From JAJDXO01 sp965207535 (GTDB lineage Bacteria; Pseudomonadota; Alphaproteobacteria; Rhodospirillales; UBA2165): 64,000 bases of DNA. The notes under the pieces are model-generated. The model was not told the origin of the DNA. It did not search any database and saw only the letters and a program-made list of their open reading frames with translations. Position 1 is the first letter of the stretch, and every line of letters begins with the position of its first letter. Where the stretch lies: contig CBDBMR010000002.1 of assembly GCA_965207535.1 (NCBI GenBank), positions 1 through 64,000 of the forward strand, written 5' to 3'. The position numbers and the translations under genes are program-made. Shown one piece after another: positions 17,200 through 25,306 of this stretch.

Positions 17200-17343
17200 C
17201 GGACATGTTCCCGGGTGGTTTACGTGCGCATTTGCGCGGTCTGCCGGTCTCCATGTAATCCCAGGCCCGCCTCCGGTCAACACGCTGGCGGAAATGCGCC
17301 GGGCCTGTTACAAGTCCGCGCCTAACCTGAAGGAGACCGACCG

Positions 17344-18006
17344 ATGCGCCAGGCAAGCGTCGAGCGCAACACGAACGAGACCGAGATTTCCGTGACCGTC
17401 AACCTGGACGGGACGGGAACCTACGACGTATCCACCGGTATCGGCTTCCTCGATCACATGCTGGAGCAGCTTTCCAAGCACAGCCTGATCGACCTGACCG
17501 TACGCGCCAAGGGCGATTTGCATATCGATTTCCATCACACCACCGAGGACACCGGCATCGCCATCGGCGAGGCGGTCAACAGGGCGCTAGGCGACCGGGC
17601 CGGCATCACCCGCTACGGCTCGGCGCAGATTCCGCTGGATGAGGCGCTAACCCGGGTGATCGTCGATTGCTCCAACCGGCCCTACCTGGTGTGGAAGGTC
17701 GCGTTCTCGCGGCCCAAGCTGGGCGAGATGGACACCGAGCTGTTCCGCGAATGGTTCCAGGCCTTCGCCCAGGCCGCCGGCGTCACGCTCCACGTCGACA
17801 ACCTCTATGGCGAGAACAACCACCATATCGTCGAAAGCGCGTACAAGGCGCTTGCCCGGGCGCTGCGCCAGGCGGTGACCATCGACGGCCGCGCCGCCGA
17901 TGCGGTGCCGTCGACCAAGGGCGTGTTGTCCGGTGGCGCGGACACCAAGAACGCATTGTCCGACGTGGACACCAAGAACACAACGTCCGACGCGGACAAA
18001 GACTAG
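17344..18006 (+). CDS. hisB: Imidazoleglycerol-phosphate dehydratase
   Basis: The product is 220 aa, versus about 195-200 for typical HisB. It performs the dehydration step of histidine biosynthesis. The metal-binding motifs FLDHMLEQLSKH, DFHHTTEDTGIAIGEA and NNHHIVESAYKALARALR are all present. The usual end is VPSTKGVL. Here the frame continues for about 25 residues made of a repeated unit (TKGVLSGGAD, TKNALSDVD, TKNTTSDADKD), encoded by 27-bp tandem repeats. The tail probably arose by duplication of the terminal codons. It is first in the his cluster hisB-DUF2628-hisH-hisA-hisF-hisE. Confidence 0.96.
   Translation: MRQASVERNTNETEISVTVNLDGTGTYDVSTGIGFLDHMLEQLSKHSLIDLTVRAKGDLHIDFHHTTEDTGIAIGEAVNRALGDRAGITRYGSAQIPLDEALTRVIVDCSNRPYLVWKVAFSRPKLGEMDTELFREWFQAFAQAAGVTLHVDNLYGENNHHIVESAYKALARALRQAVTIDGRAADAVPSTKGVLSGGADTKNALSDVDTKNTTSDADKD
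17938..17991 (+). repeat. 27-bp tandem repeat in the hisB tail
   Basis: There are two 27-bp units, 17938-17964 and 17965-17991, each containing GGACACCAAGAAC and ending GTCCGAC. A third, more diverged unit precedes them and overlaps the conserved HisB terminus. The repeats are in frame and lengthen the protein. Confidence 0.8.
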
Positions 18007-18024
18007 GCCGCCGGAACCAGCCCC

Positions 18025-18432
18025 ATGCGCATTTATACCGTCCATATCCCGGCTTCCCGGCCGGGAAACAAGCCTGCCGTCGCCGATCCGGTGGAGGACG
18101 CGGTGGCGGTGAAGGAGGGCTTTTGCTGGCCGGCTGCGTTGTTTTCCGTCTTCTGGGCCCTTTGGCACCGGATGTGGGGCGTGGCGCTGACCCTCCTCGC
18201 CCTGCAGGCGGCGGCGGGGCTCGGCGCCCTGGCCGGTATGGGCGGGGTGACCGGTGCGGCGGTGAGCGCCGGCGTCTGCATTCTCATCGGCGGTTTCGCG
18301 AATGACGTCAGGCGGTGGAGCCTGGGCCGGCGCGGCTACAGGGAACGGGGGATCATTCTCGCGGACGGCGCGGAAGCCGCCGTTCTCCGCTACATGGCGC
18401 GGCGCGATCCGGCCCGGGCGGGGGGCGTCTGA
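18025..18432 (+). CDS. DUF2628 membrane protein
   Basis: The product is 135 aa. A short N-terminal domain (MRIYTVHIPASRPG) is followed by KEGFCWPAALFSVFWALWHRMW, the recognisable DUF2628 segment. Two or three membrane helices follow (about residues 55-90). A basic C-terminus contains RRGYRERG. The function is unknown. The gene is found between hisB and hisH in many alphaproteobacteria, so it is part of the cluster by position rather than by known chemistry. Its TGA overlaps the hisH ATG. Confidence 0.85.
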   Translation: MRIYTVHIPASRPGNKPAVADPVEDAVAVKEGFCWPAALFSVFWALWHRMWGVALTLLALQAAAGLGALAGMGGVTGAAVSAGVCILIGGFANDVRRWSLGRRGYRERGIILADGAEAAVLRYMARRDPARAGGV

Positions 18433-19076
18433 TGCGGGTCGCCATCATCGACTACGAGTCCGGTAATCTGCGGTCCGCCGCCAAGGCCTTCGAGCGGGCG
18501 GTGGCCGACAGCGGCCGGACGGGCGCGGTCGAGGTGACCCGCGATCCCGCGGGGCTCGCCCACGCCACCCATATCGTGCTGCCCGGCGTCGGCGCCTTCG
18601 CGGACTGCAAATCCGGCCTCAAGGCCGTCGACGGGATGACGGACGCGCTGATCGAACAGGTGCGGCGCCAAGGCAAGCCGTTTCTCGGCATCTGCGTCGG
18701 CATGCAGCTGATGGCGAGCTGGGGGCGGGAGCATGGCGATACCGAGGGCTTCGGCTGGATTCCCGGCGAGGTGACGGCGCTGGAACCCGCCGACAAGGCC
18801 CTGAAGATTCCCCACATGGGATGGAACGCCCTCGAATTCGAGCCGGGAATTCACCCGGTCATGGACGGCATTTCCCCCGGCGCGCACACCTATTTCGTCC
18901 ACTCCTACGGCTTCGCGCCCGCGGCCGAAAGCGACGTCCTGGCGCGCGTCGACTATGCCGGCCCGGTGACCGCCATCGTCGGGCGCGGCAATCTGGTGGG
19001 CACCCAGTTCCACCCCGAGAAGAGCCAGCGGGTGGGGCTCGAATTCATCGCCAATTTCCTCCGCTGGTCGCCGTGA
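18432..19076 (+). CDS. hisH: Imidazole glycerol phosphate synthase, glutaminase subunit
   Basis: The product is 214 aa from ATG 18432 (MRVAIIDYESGNLRS). It is a class I glutamine amidotransferase that supplies ammonia to HisF. The nucleophile loop FLGICVGMQLM contains the catalytic cysteine (about residue 83), and the His/Glu pair appears in GTQFHPEKSQ near the end. Length and motifs are normal. It is coupled to the DUF2628 gene by a 1-nt overlap and is followed 10 nt later by hisA. Confidence 0.97.
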   Translation: MRVAIIDYESGNLRSAAKAFERAVADSGRTGAVEVTRDPAGLAHATHIVLPGVGAFADCKSGLKAVDGMTDALIEQVRRQGKPFLGICVGMQLMASWGREHGDTEGFGWIPGEVTALEPADKALKIPHMGWNALEFEPGIHPVMDGISPGAHTYFVHSYGFAPAAESDVLARVDYAGPVTAIVGRGNLVGTQFHPEKSQRVGLEFIANFLRWSP

Positions 19077-19086
19077 AGGAGGTGTC

Positions 19087-19818
19087 ATGAGGTTCTATCC
19101 GGCCATCGATCTCAAGGACGGCGACTGTGTCCGGCTCTACAAGGGCGAAATGGACGCGGCGACAATCTATGGCGGGGATCCGGCGGCCCAGGCCCGCGCA
19201 TTCGCCGACGCGGGCTGCGACTGGCTGCACGTGGTCGATCTCAACGGCGCCTTCGAGGGCCGGCCGGTCAATGGCAGGGCGGTCGAGGCGATTCTTGCCG
19301 CGGGCGGCCAGAACGTGCAATTGGGCGGCGGCATCCGCAGCCGGGAGATGATCGAGGCCTGGCTCGACAAGGGCGTCGCCCGGGTCATCCTGGGCACCGC
19401 GGCGGTGAAGGACCCCGATCTGGTGATGGAGGGATGCAAATCCTTTCCCGGCCGGATCGCCGTCGGCATCGACGCGAGGGACGGGCGGGTCGCCGTCGAG
19501 GGGTGGGCCGAGGCCTCGGACGTCACCGCCCTCGATCTCGCGCGCAAATTCGAGGATGCCGGCGTCGCCGCGATCATCTACACCGACATCGACCGGGACG
19601 GCGCCATGGAGGGGCCCAACGTCGCGGCCACGGTGGAACTGGCCGAGGCCGTCCAAATTCCGGTGATCGCGTCCGGCGGCGTGTCGTCCATGGACGATCT
19701 CCGGGCGTTGAGGGACGCGGGCCGGGGCCTGCTGGACGGCGTCATTTCCGGCCGGGCGCTCTATGACGGGGCGATCGATGCGGCCGAGGCCCATTCATTG
19801 CTGGCGGAGGGCGGCTGA
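19087..19818 (+). CDS. hisA: ProFAR isomerase
   Basis: The product is 243 aa. This TIM-barrel enzyme isomerises the ProFAR intermediate of histidine synthesis. The opening FYPAIDLKDGDCVRLYKG holds the first catalytic aspartate, and the second phosphate site IYTDIDRDGAMEGPN and IASGGVSSMDDL are present. AGGAGGTG precedes the start. It sits between hisH and hisF with only a 1-nt gap to hisF. Confidence 0.97.
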   Translation: MRFYPAIDLKDGDCVRLYKGEMDAATIYGGDPAAQARAFADAGCDWLHVVDLNGAFEGRPVNGRAVEAILAAGGQNVQLGGGIRSREMIEAWLDKGVARVILGTAAVKDPDLVMEGCKSFPGRIAVGIDARDGRVAVEGWAEASDVTALDLARKFEDAGVAAIIYTDIDRDGAMEGPNVAATVELAEAVQIPVIASGGVSSMDDLRALRDAGRGLLDGVISGRALYDGAIDAAEAHSLLAEGG

Positions 19819-19819
19819 C

Positions 19820-20641
19820 ATGCTGAAGAACCGGATCATCCCCTGCCTCGACGTGGACAAGGGCCGCGTGGTCAAGGGCGTCAACTTCGTCGATCTGGTG
19901 GACGCCGGCGATCCCGTCGAACAGGCGCGCCTCTACGACGCCGAAGGCGCGGACGAGTTGTGCTTCCTCGACATCACCGCCAGCCACGAGGAGCGGGACA
20001 CCATCTTCGACGTGGTGGCGCGGACCGCGGAGGAATGCTTCATGCCGCTCACCGTCGGGGGCGGGGTCAGGACCCTCGACGATATCCGGAAGCTGCTGCT
20101 CGCCGGCGCCGACAAGGTGGCCATCAACACGGCGGCGGTCCGCAATCCGGAGTTCGTCCGCGAGGCGGCGCTCAAATTCGGCAGCCAGTGCATCGTCGTC
20201 GCCATCGACGCCAAGCGCGCCGGCCCGGGGGAAGACAAGGGGGAAGGTGATGGGGAAGACCGGCGTTTCGAAGTGTTCACCCACGGCGGGCGCAGGGAAA
20301 CCGGCATCGACGCCGTCGAATGGGCGAAACGCATGGCCGAATACGGGGCGGGTGAGATATTATTGACCTCCATGGACCGGGACGGCACCAAGGCAGGCTT
20401 CGACATCGAACTGACCCGCGCGGTCGCGGATGGGGTGAGTATCCCGGTGATCGCGTCCGGCGGCGTCGGCGATCTCGACCATCTGGTGGAGGGCGTGCGG
20501 GACGGCCGCGCCAGCGCCGTGCTGGCCGCCTCCATCTTTCACTTCGGCACCCACCGGGTGTCCGAGGCCAAGGCGTACATGAACGCAAACGGAATACCGA
20601 TGAGGACGGACGAGTCGATGGGGGGCGCGGATGAGCAATAA
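19820..20641 (+). CDS. hisF: Imidazole glycerol phosphate synthase, cyclase subunit
   Basis: The product is 273 aa from ATG 19820. The TIM-barrel cyclase partner of HisH starts LKNRIIPCLDVDKGRVVKGV, and the second catalytic aspartate lies in LLTSMDRDGTKAGF. Around residues 133-148 there is a loop rich in glycine and acidic residues (GPGEDKGEGDGEDR), longer than usual at this variable position. The 3' end overlaps hisE by 11 nt. Confidence 0.97.
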   Translation: MLKNRIIPCLDVDKGRVVKGVNFVDLVDAGDPVEQARLYDAEGADELCFLDITASHEERDTIFDVVARTAEECFMPLTVGGGVRTLDDIRKLLLAGADKVAINTAAVRNPEFVREAALKFGSQCIVVAIDAKRAGPGEDKGEGDGEDRRFEVFTHGGRRETGIDAVEWAKRMAEYGAGEILLTSMDRDGTKAGFDIELTRAVADGVSIPVIASGGVGDLDHLVEGVRDGRASAVLAASIFHFGTHRVSEAKAYMNANGIPMRTDESMGGADEQ

Positions 20642-20969
20642 GGACAAGGGCGACGCCATTCGGATACTCGAGCGCCTCTACGAGGTCATTTCGGAGCGCC
20701 AAAAAGCGGACCCCGACGGCTCCTATACCGCCAGGCTGTTCGACAAGGGAACCGAAAAAATCGCCCAGAAATTCGGCGAGGAGGCGGTGGAAACGGTGAT
20801 TGCCGCGCTCGCCGGCAAGAAGAAGGAGATCACCGGCGAAAGCGCGGACCTGCTCTACCACCTGTTCGTCCTGTGGGCGGATGCCGGGATCGAGCCCGGC
20901 GACGTGTGGGCCGAACTCGCCAAGCGCGAGGGCCTCTCGGGCCTCGAAGAGAAGAAATCCCGCGGCTGA
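20631..20969 (+). CDS. hisE: Phosphoribosyl-ATP pyrophosphatase
   Basis: The product is 112 aa. It belongs to the MazG-like all-alpha family and performs the second step of histidine synthesis. The metal-binding motifs KFGEEAVETVIA and ESADLLYHLFVLWAD are clear. It overlaps hisF by 11 nt, indicating translational coupling. No hisI is fused or adjacent, as is common in alphaproteobacteria where hisI is elsewhere. Confidence 0.96.
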   Translation: MSNKDKGDAIRILERLYEVISERQKADPDGSYTARLFDKGTEKIAQKFGEEAVETVIAALAGKKKEITGESADLLYHLFVLWADAGIEPGDVWAELAKREGLSGLEEKKSRG

Positions 20970-20988
20970 TCGGAGTTGAACCTGAACC

Positions 20989-21351
20989 ATGGCCTATGAT
21001 CCGGAAAACATATTCGCCAAGATTTTGCGGGGGCAAATTCCCTGCACCAAGGTCTACGAGGACGGCCACGCGCTCGCCTTCGAGGACATCAATCCCCAGG
21101 CGCCGGTGCATGTGCTGGTGATCCCCAAGGGGGCCTACGTCTCCATGGACGATTTCTCCGGCGCCGCGAGCGATGCGGAAATCGCCGGTTTCTTCCGCGC
21201 CGTCGGCGCCGTCGCCCGCCAGCTCGAACTCGCCAACCCCGGCTACCGCATCCTCGCCAACCACGGCGACGACGGCATGCAGGACGTGCCCCATTTTCAT
21301 GTCCATATTTTCGGCGGCAGGAAGCTGGGCCCGATGCTGAACCGGGACTAG
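20989..21351 (+). CDS. HIT-family (HinT-like) hydrolase
   Basis: The product is 120 aa. It is a histidine-triad nucleotide-binding protein of the HinT branch, which hydrolyses AMP-lysine or related phosphoramidates. The triad HFHVHIFGGR lies near residues 101-110, and the N-terminal NIFAKILRGQIPCTKVYEDG is typical. It follows hisE by 19 nt and probably belongs to the same transcript. It converges with comM, whose stop is 8 nt away. Confidence 0.94.
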   Translation: MAYDPENIFAKILRGQIPCTKVYEDGHALAFEDINPQAPVHVLVIPKGAYVSMDDFSGAASDAEIAGFFRAVGAVARQLELANPGYRILANHGDDGMQDVPHFHVHIFGGRKLGPMLNRD

Positions 21352-21359
21352 TTGCCCCC

Positions 21360-22938
21360 CTACCCCGCCATCAGCGCCGCCTGGCGCCCGGGCACCACCC
21401 GGCGGTAGGAAAGCGCCTCGGCCACGTGCAGGCGGCGGACGATCCCGGACCCGTCGAGGTCGGCGAGGGTGCGCGCGACCCGCAGGACCCGGTGATAGCC
21501 CCGGGCCGACAGGCGCATCCTCTCGGCGGCTTCGGTGAGCAATACCCGGCCGTCGGCCTCGGGCGCGGCGATTTCCTCCAACAGCGCGCCGTCGGCGTCG
21601 GCGTTGCATCTGACGGTACGCCCGCCCGCCTCGGCGGCCGGTACGCCCGCCCGCCTCGGCGGCCGGTACGCCCGCGAAGCGGTCCCGCTGGATGGCGCGG
21701 GCGGCGGCCACCCGGGCGCGGATTTCGGGCGAGCCTTCGGCGGGCGGCGGCAATGAGAGGTCCGTAGGCCTGACGGCGGGCACGTCCACATGGAGGTCCA
21801 TGCGGTCGAACATGGGCCCGGAAATTTTCGACTGATAGTCGGCGGCGCATTTGGGAACCCGGTTGCAGGCCAGCGCCGGGTCGTCCAGATAGCCGCAGCG
21901 GCAGGGATTCATCGCCGCGACCAGCTGGAACCGGGCGGGATAGGTGACATGCGCATTGGCCCGGGCGACGGTCGCGCGGCCCGCCTCCATGGGCTGGCGC
22001 AGCGCCTCCAGGGCCGCGCGGTTGAACTCGGGAAACTCGTCTAGAAACAGCACGCCGAGGTGGGCCAGGGACACTTCGCCCGGCTTCGCCCGGTGGCCGC
22101 CTCCCACCAGGGAGGGCATGGAGGCCGAGTGATGGGGGCTGCGAAACGGGCGGCGGCGTTTGAGGCGCCCGCCGTCCAGCGCGCCGGCGATGGAATGGAT
22201 CATCGATACTTCGAGGGCTTCGGCCGGATCGAGTTCGGGGAGAATGCCCGGCAGCCGTTCGGCGAGCATGGATTTCCCCGCCCCCGGCGGGCCGGCCATC
22301 AGCAGATTGTGGCCGCCGGCGGCCGCCACTTCGAGGGCCCGCTTGGCGCTTTCCTGGCCCTTGATGTCGGCCAGATCGGCGATCGCCGCCGCGTCGTCGG
22401 CCATTTCCGGCGCGGGCGGGCTCAGGACCTGGGTGCCCTTGAAATGGTTGATCAGGGCCAGCAGGCTGCCGGGCGCCAATACCTCGATCTCCCCCGCCCA
22501 GGCGGCCTCGGACCCTTGCGCCGCCGGACAGATCAGCCCGAGCCCGCGGCCCGCGGCGCCCAGCGCCGCCGGCAGGACCCCGGCCACCGGCGTGACGGCG
22601 CCGTCCAGGGCGAGCTCGCCCAAGGCCGCGAAGCCGGCGACCTGGTCCTCGGGCAATACCCCCATGGCGGCCAGCAGCCCGAGGGCGATGGGCAGGTCGA
22701 AATGACTGCCCTCCTTGAGGAGGTCGGCGGGAGACAGGTTGACGGTGATCCGCTTGGGCGGCAGGGAGAGGCCGATGGCCGAGATGGCGGCGCGAACCCG
22801 CTCCCGGCTTTCCGCCACCGCCTTGTCGGGCAGGCCGACCACCGAAAAGGCCGGCATGCCGGCGCCGATCTGCACCTGCACGTCCACGTCCAGCACGTCG
22901 ATTCCGGAAAATGCGACCGTATTGACCCTGGCGACCAT
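21360..22938 (-). pseudogene. comM: ComM/YifB AAA+ protein, frameshifted
   Basis: The N-terminal frame (from ATG 22938) encodes the ComM Lon-like domain, then Walker A GPPGAGKSM, Walker B (LFLDEFPEF) and sensor regions, up to AAARAIQRDRFAG. There a 25-bp unit is present twice (21615-21639, 21640-21664) plus 11 bp of a third. After it the correct ComM C-terminus (ADADGALLEE ... RMRLSARGYHRVL ... RRVVPG) is in another frame, ending at 21360. Removing exactly one 25-bp unit joins both halves into one frame of about 517 aa, the usual ComM size. ComM is a branch-migration helicase for natural transformation. As written the gene yields a protein with a wrong C-terminus. An SOS-type box lies upstream. 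Confidence 0.9.
21615..21675 (-). repeat. 25-bp tandem duplication inside comM
   Basis: Perfect copies lie at 21615-21639 and 21640-21664, followed by the first 11 bases again (21665-21675, GGTACGCCCGC). The unit length is not a multiple of three, so copy number decides the comM frame. One unit gives an open frame; two units break it. Confidence 0.9.
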
Positions 22939-22990
22939 GGCTTTAGTGACCTGCCTGTTCTTCCCGCCGATGACTATAATGAGGGAAAAA

Positions 22991-23005
22991 GAACATTACC
23001 AGAAC
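22991..23005 (-). promoter_or_regulatory. LexA (SOS) box upstream of comM
   Basis: On the minus strand the sequence is GTTCTGGTAATGTTC, a perfect match to the alphaproteobacterial LexA operator GTTC-N7-GTTC. It lies 53 nt upstream of the comM start. A TATAGT -10-like element on the same strand is at 22973-22978, so the box overlaps where a -35 would be. Only comM is correctly placed to be controlled by it. Confidence 0.6.
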
Positions 23006-23119
23006 ATATGTGCTAATATTTCTCGGGCGGTTGCCGCGCCGGCCGAATCCGACGAACTTGGCAGGATGAATGAGGACTTGGCGGGGGGACGGACCGATCC
23101 CTGCCGGGCCGCCGAACAG

Positions 23120-24073
23120 CTATTCCTCGACGATATCCAGCCGGCTCTCGATGGCGTCCCAGATCGCCGCCTCGATCTTGATACCATCGAAGCGGTTGAT
23201 CTCCTGGATGCCGGTCGGCGAGGTGACGTTGATCTCGGTCATGTAATCGCCGATCACGTCGATGCCGACGAAGATCATGCCCCGCTCCTTCAATGCTGGG
23301 CCGATGGCGTGGCAAATCTCCTTCTCCCGCCGGGTCAATTCCGACTTCAGCGGCGTGCCGCCCACATGCATGTTGGAGCGCGCCTCGCCGTCGGCCGGCA
23401 CCCGGTTGATGGCGCCCACCGCCTCGCCGTCGACCAGGATGATCCGCTTGTCGCCGTCCCGGACCTCGGGCAGGTAGGCCTGGATGATCACCGGCTCCCG
23501 GTAGAGCTCGGTGAACATTTCCATCAGCGCGTTGAGGTTCTCGTCCCCCGGCGGGATGTGGAACACCCCGGCGCCGCCGTTGCCGAACAGGGGCTTGACG
23601 ATCAGGTCCCGGTGCTCCTCGCGGAAGGCGGCGATCTTGTCCCGGTTGGACGTGATCAGGGTCGGCGGCATCAGTTCCGGGAAATGGGTGACGAACAGCT
23701 TCTCGGGCGCGTTCCGCACATGGACCGGGTCGTTGACCACCAGGGTCTTGGGGTGGATGTGCTCCAGCAGGTGGGTGGCGGTGATGTACGCCATGTCGAA
23801 GGGCGGGTCCTGGCGCATCAGGACCACGTCGGCCAGCGCGAGATCGATCCATTCCGCGTCGCCCAGGGTGAAATGGTCCCCGTGGGTGCGGCGCAGTTCG
23901 AGGGGCCGGGCATGGGCCAGCACCCGTCCATGCTCGAAGGCCAGATCCTGGGTCAGATAGTGATAGACCCGGTAGCCCCGCTCTTGGGCCTCCATCGCCA
24001 TGACGAACGTGCTGTCGGCATCGATATCGATGCCGTCGATGGGGTCCATCTGAATGGCAACCAGGAGCGACAT
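23120..24073 (-). CDS. gshB: Glutathione synthetase
   Basis: The product is 317 aa, ATP-grasp fold. It joins glycine to gamma-glutamylcysteine. The N-terminus MSLLVAIQMDPIDGIDIDADST is typical. The ATP-binding loop KPLFGNGGAGVFHI and the C-terminal metal/ATP residues (FVGIDVIGDYMTEINVTSP) are intact. It is read toward comM with a 181-nt gap that holds the comM promoter, so comM is probably transcribed separately. Confidence 0.96.
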   Translation of the reverse strand: MSLLVAIQMDPIDGIDIDADSTFVMAMEAQERGYRVYHYLTQDLAFEHGRVLAHARPLELRRTHGDHFTLGDAEWIDLALADVVLMRQDPPFDMAYITATHLLEHIHPKTLVVNDPVHVRNAPEKLFVTHFPELMPPTLITSNRDKIAAFREEHRDLIVKPLFGNGGAGVFHIPPGDENLNALMEMFTELYREPVIIQAYLPEVRDGDKRIILVDGEAVGAINRVPADGEARSNMHVGGTPLKSELTRREKEICHAIGPALKERGMIFVGIDVIGDYMTEINVTSPTGIQEINRFDGIKIEAAIWDAIESRLDIVEE

Positions 24074-24219
24074 GAGCCGGCCTTGTCCCTGTATATCCGC
24101 CCAAGTTCACGTCCGGGCCGCCCGCGCGGGCAGCAGGTCACCGGACACACCTGGCGGACATATCCGCCGGACATAGCCGCCGGGCAGTGGATGGTCAAGT
24201 ACGGGCGGCGCGTTGCGGG

Positions 24220-24852
24220 CTAGTTGCCGGCGCTTTGGATCCCCGCTTCCTTGACCCGGACGTGGGAAATCACATCCCGAACGTAACGGATATTGCCGGC
24301 GTGACTCATGACGCGGCGGAGCTCCGCCGGGTGCTGGGCGATGCCGATGATGTACACCCGGCCATTGACCGTTTCGATGGCGTAGTTGATCGCCAAGACC
24401 TCCTTGTCGAAGGTGATCCTGGAGCGCAGCTGCCCGGTGATCCAGGTGTCGCGGATGAAATCCTTGGCGCCCGTCTTGCGGAGCTGAATCTCGTTGATGA
24501 CGTCGTTGACGCCGTCCACCTGCCAGGCGAGCTTCACCGCCTTGTCGGCGAGCCGCAGGTCTTCGGTGGCGCCGGTCAGCAGCACCCGGCCCTCATAGAC
24601 CTCGACCCCCAGATCGGTCTGAAGCTCCAGGTCGGCATTGAAGAATTTCTCGAAAATCCGCGCTTCGATCCTCAGATCGGAGGTCCGCCCGGCGACGCCC
24701 CGCTCCTGGGCGGCGGCAACGCCGACCCCGGCGCCGGCGCCCACCGCCAGCCCGATAGGCGCGCAGGCGCCGAGGCCCAACAGGGCTGTGACGGCAAGCG
24801 CCACGGGGAACATGGGGATAAGGAAAACGCGGCGAATTGGCGTGGCTGGCAT
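24220..24852 (-). CDS. BON-domain lipoprotein
   Basis: The product is 210 aa. The signal sequence ends in a lipobox (LLGLGAC; lipidated Cys about residue 30). A glycine/alanine-rich linker and two BON-like domains follow (VEVYEGRVLLTGATED and YAIETVNGRVYIIGIAQ). The fold is like OsmY/DolP, outer-membrane-associated lipoproteins that help envelope integrity. It is on the same strand as gshB. An upstream TTAA-N7-TTAG motif may be a regulator site. Confidence 0.88.
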   Translation of the reverse strand: MPATPIRRVFLIPMFPVALAVTALLGLGACAPIGLAVGAGAGVGVAAAQERGVAGRTSDLRIEARIFEKFFNADLELQTDLGVEVYEGRVLLTGATEDLRLADKAVKLAWQVDGVNDVINEIQLRKTGAKDFIRDTWITGQLRSRITFDKEVLAINYAIETVNGRVYIIGIAQHPAELRRVMSHAGNIRYVRDVISHVRVKEAGIQSAGN

Positions 24853-24901
24853 GGTCGGGCCCTCGTCCGGGATGCGGTTGGGCCAAGCTATCCGCCGATG
24901 G

Positions 24902-24916
24902 TTAACGACCTGTTAG
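24902..24916 (-). promoter_or_regulatory. Possible CtrA-type site
   Basis: TTAACGACCTGTTAG on the plus strand reads CTAA-N7-TTAA on the minus strand, one mismatch from the CtrA half-site pair TTAA-N7-TTAA. It lies about 50 nt upstream of the BON lipoprotein gene. A chance match is quite possible. Confidence 0.25.
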
Positions 24917-24933
24917 CAGGAAGCTGCCAAGCG

Positions 24934-25305
24934 CTACGAGTCCGGCCGCCAGGCGTCCGGGATATGCCGCGGCAGGCACCAGGGCGAGACGGCGATCAGG
25001 TCGAACCGGACCCTGGCATCGGGCGGCACGTTCCGCCGGGCCAGAAATCCCTCCGCCGCCCCTTCGATGCGGCGGCGCTGGTGCGGCGTGACGGCGGCGA
25101 CGGCCGTTTCCTCTTCGGCCCGCGCCTTGACCTCGGCGAACACCAGGGTTTTGCCCCGCTTGGCGACCAGATCGATCTCGCCCCGGGGATTGCGGTAGCG
25201 CCGCTCGATGATGCGGTAGCCCTTGAGGCGCAGGAACATGGCGGCCGCGGTCTCGGCGGCGAGGCCGAACGCCCAGGCGCTCCGGCGGTCCCGCTCCCCC
25301 GCCAT
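24934..25305 (-). CDS. YraN family (UPF0102) endonuclease-like protein
   Basis: The product is 123 aa from ATG 25305. It has the restriction-endonuclease-like fold of UPF0102/YraN, with the motif GEIDLVAKRGKTLVFAEVK providing the D and E-x-K residues. The function is unproven; it is commonly found between rsmI and gshB, exactly this order. Its ATG lies 1 nt after the rsmI stop. A longer frame to 25482 was rejected because it lies inside rsmI. Confidence 0.92.
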   Translation of the reverse strand: MAGERDRRSAWAFGLAAETAAAMFLRLKGYRIIERRYRNPRGEIDLVAKRGKTLVFAEVKARAEEETAVAAVTPHQRRRIEGAAEGFLARRNVPPDARVRFDLIAVSPWCLPRHIPDAWRPDS

Positions 25306-25306
25306 T

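Noticed and set aside
15478..17325. Long plus-strand open frame opposite hslU-hslV
   Set aside because: Antisense of two unmistakable genes; composition is Gly/Ala/Arg/His-rich as expected from high-GC third positions, with no domain.
21615..21675. Possible CRISPR repeats
   Set aside because: The 25-bp units are directly adjacent with no spacers and lie inside a coding gene. No cas genes anywhere in the window.
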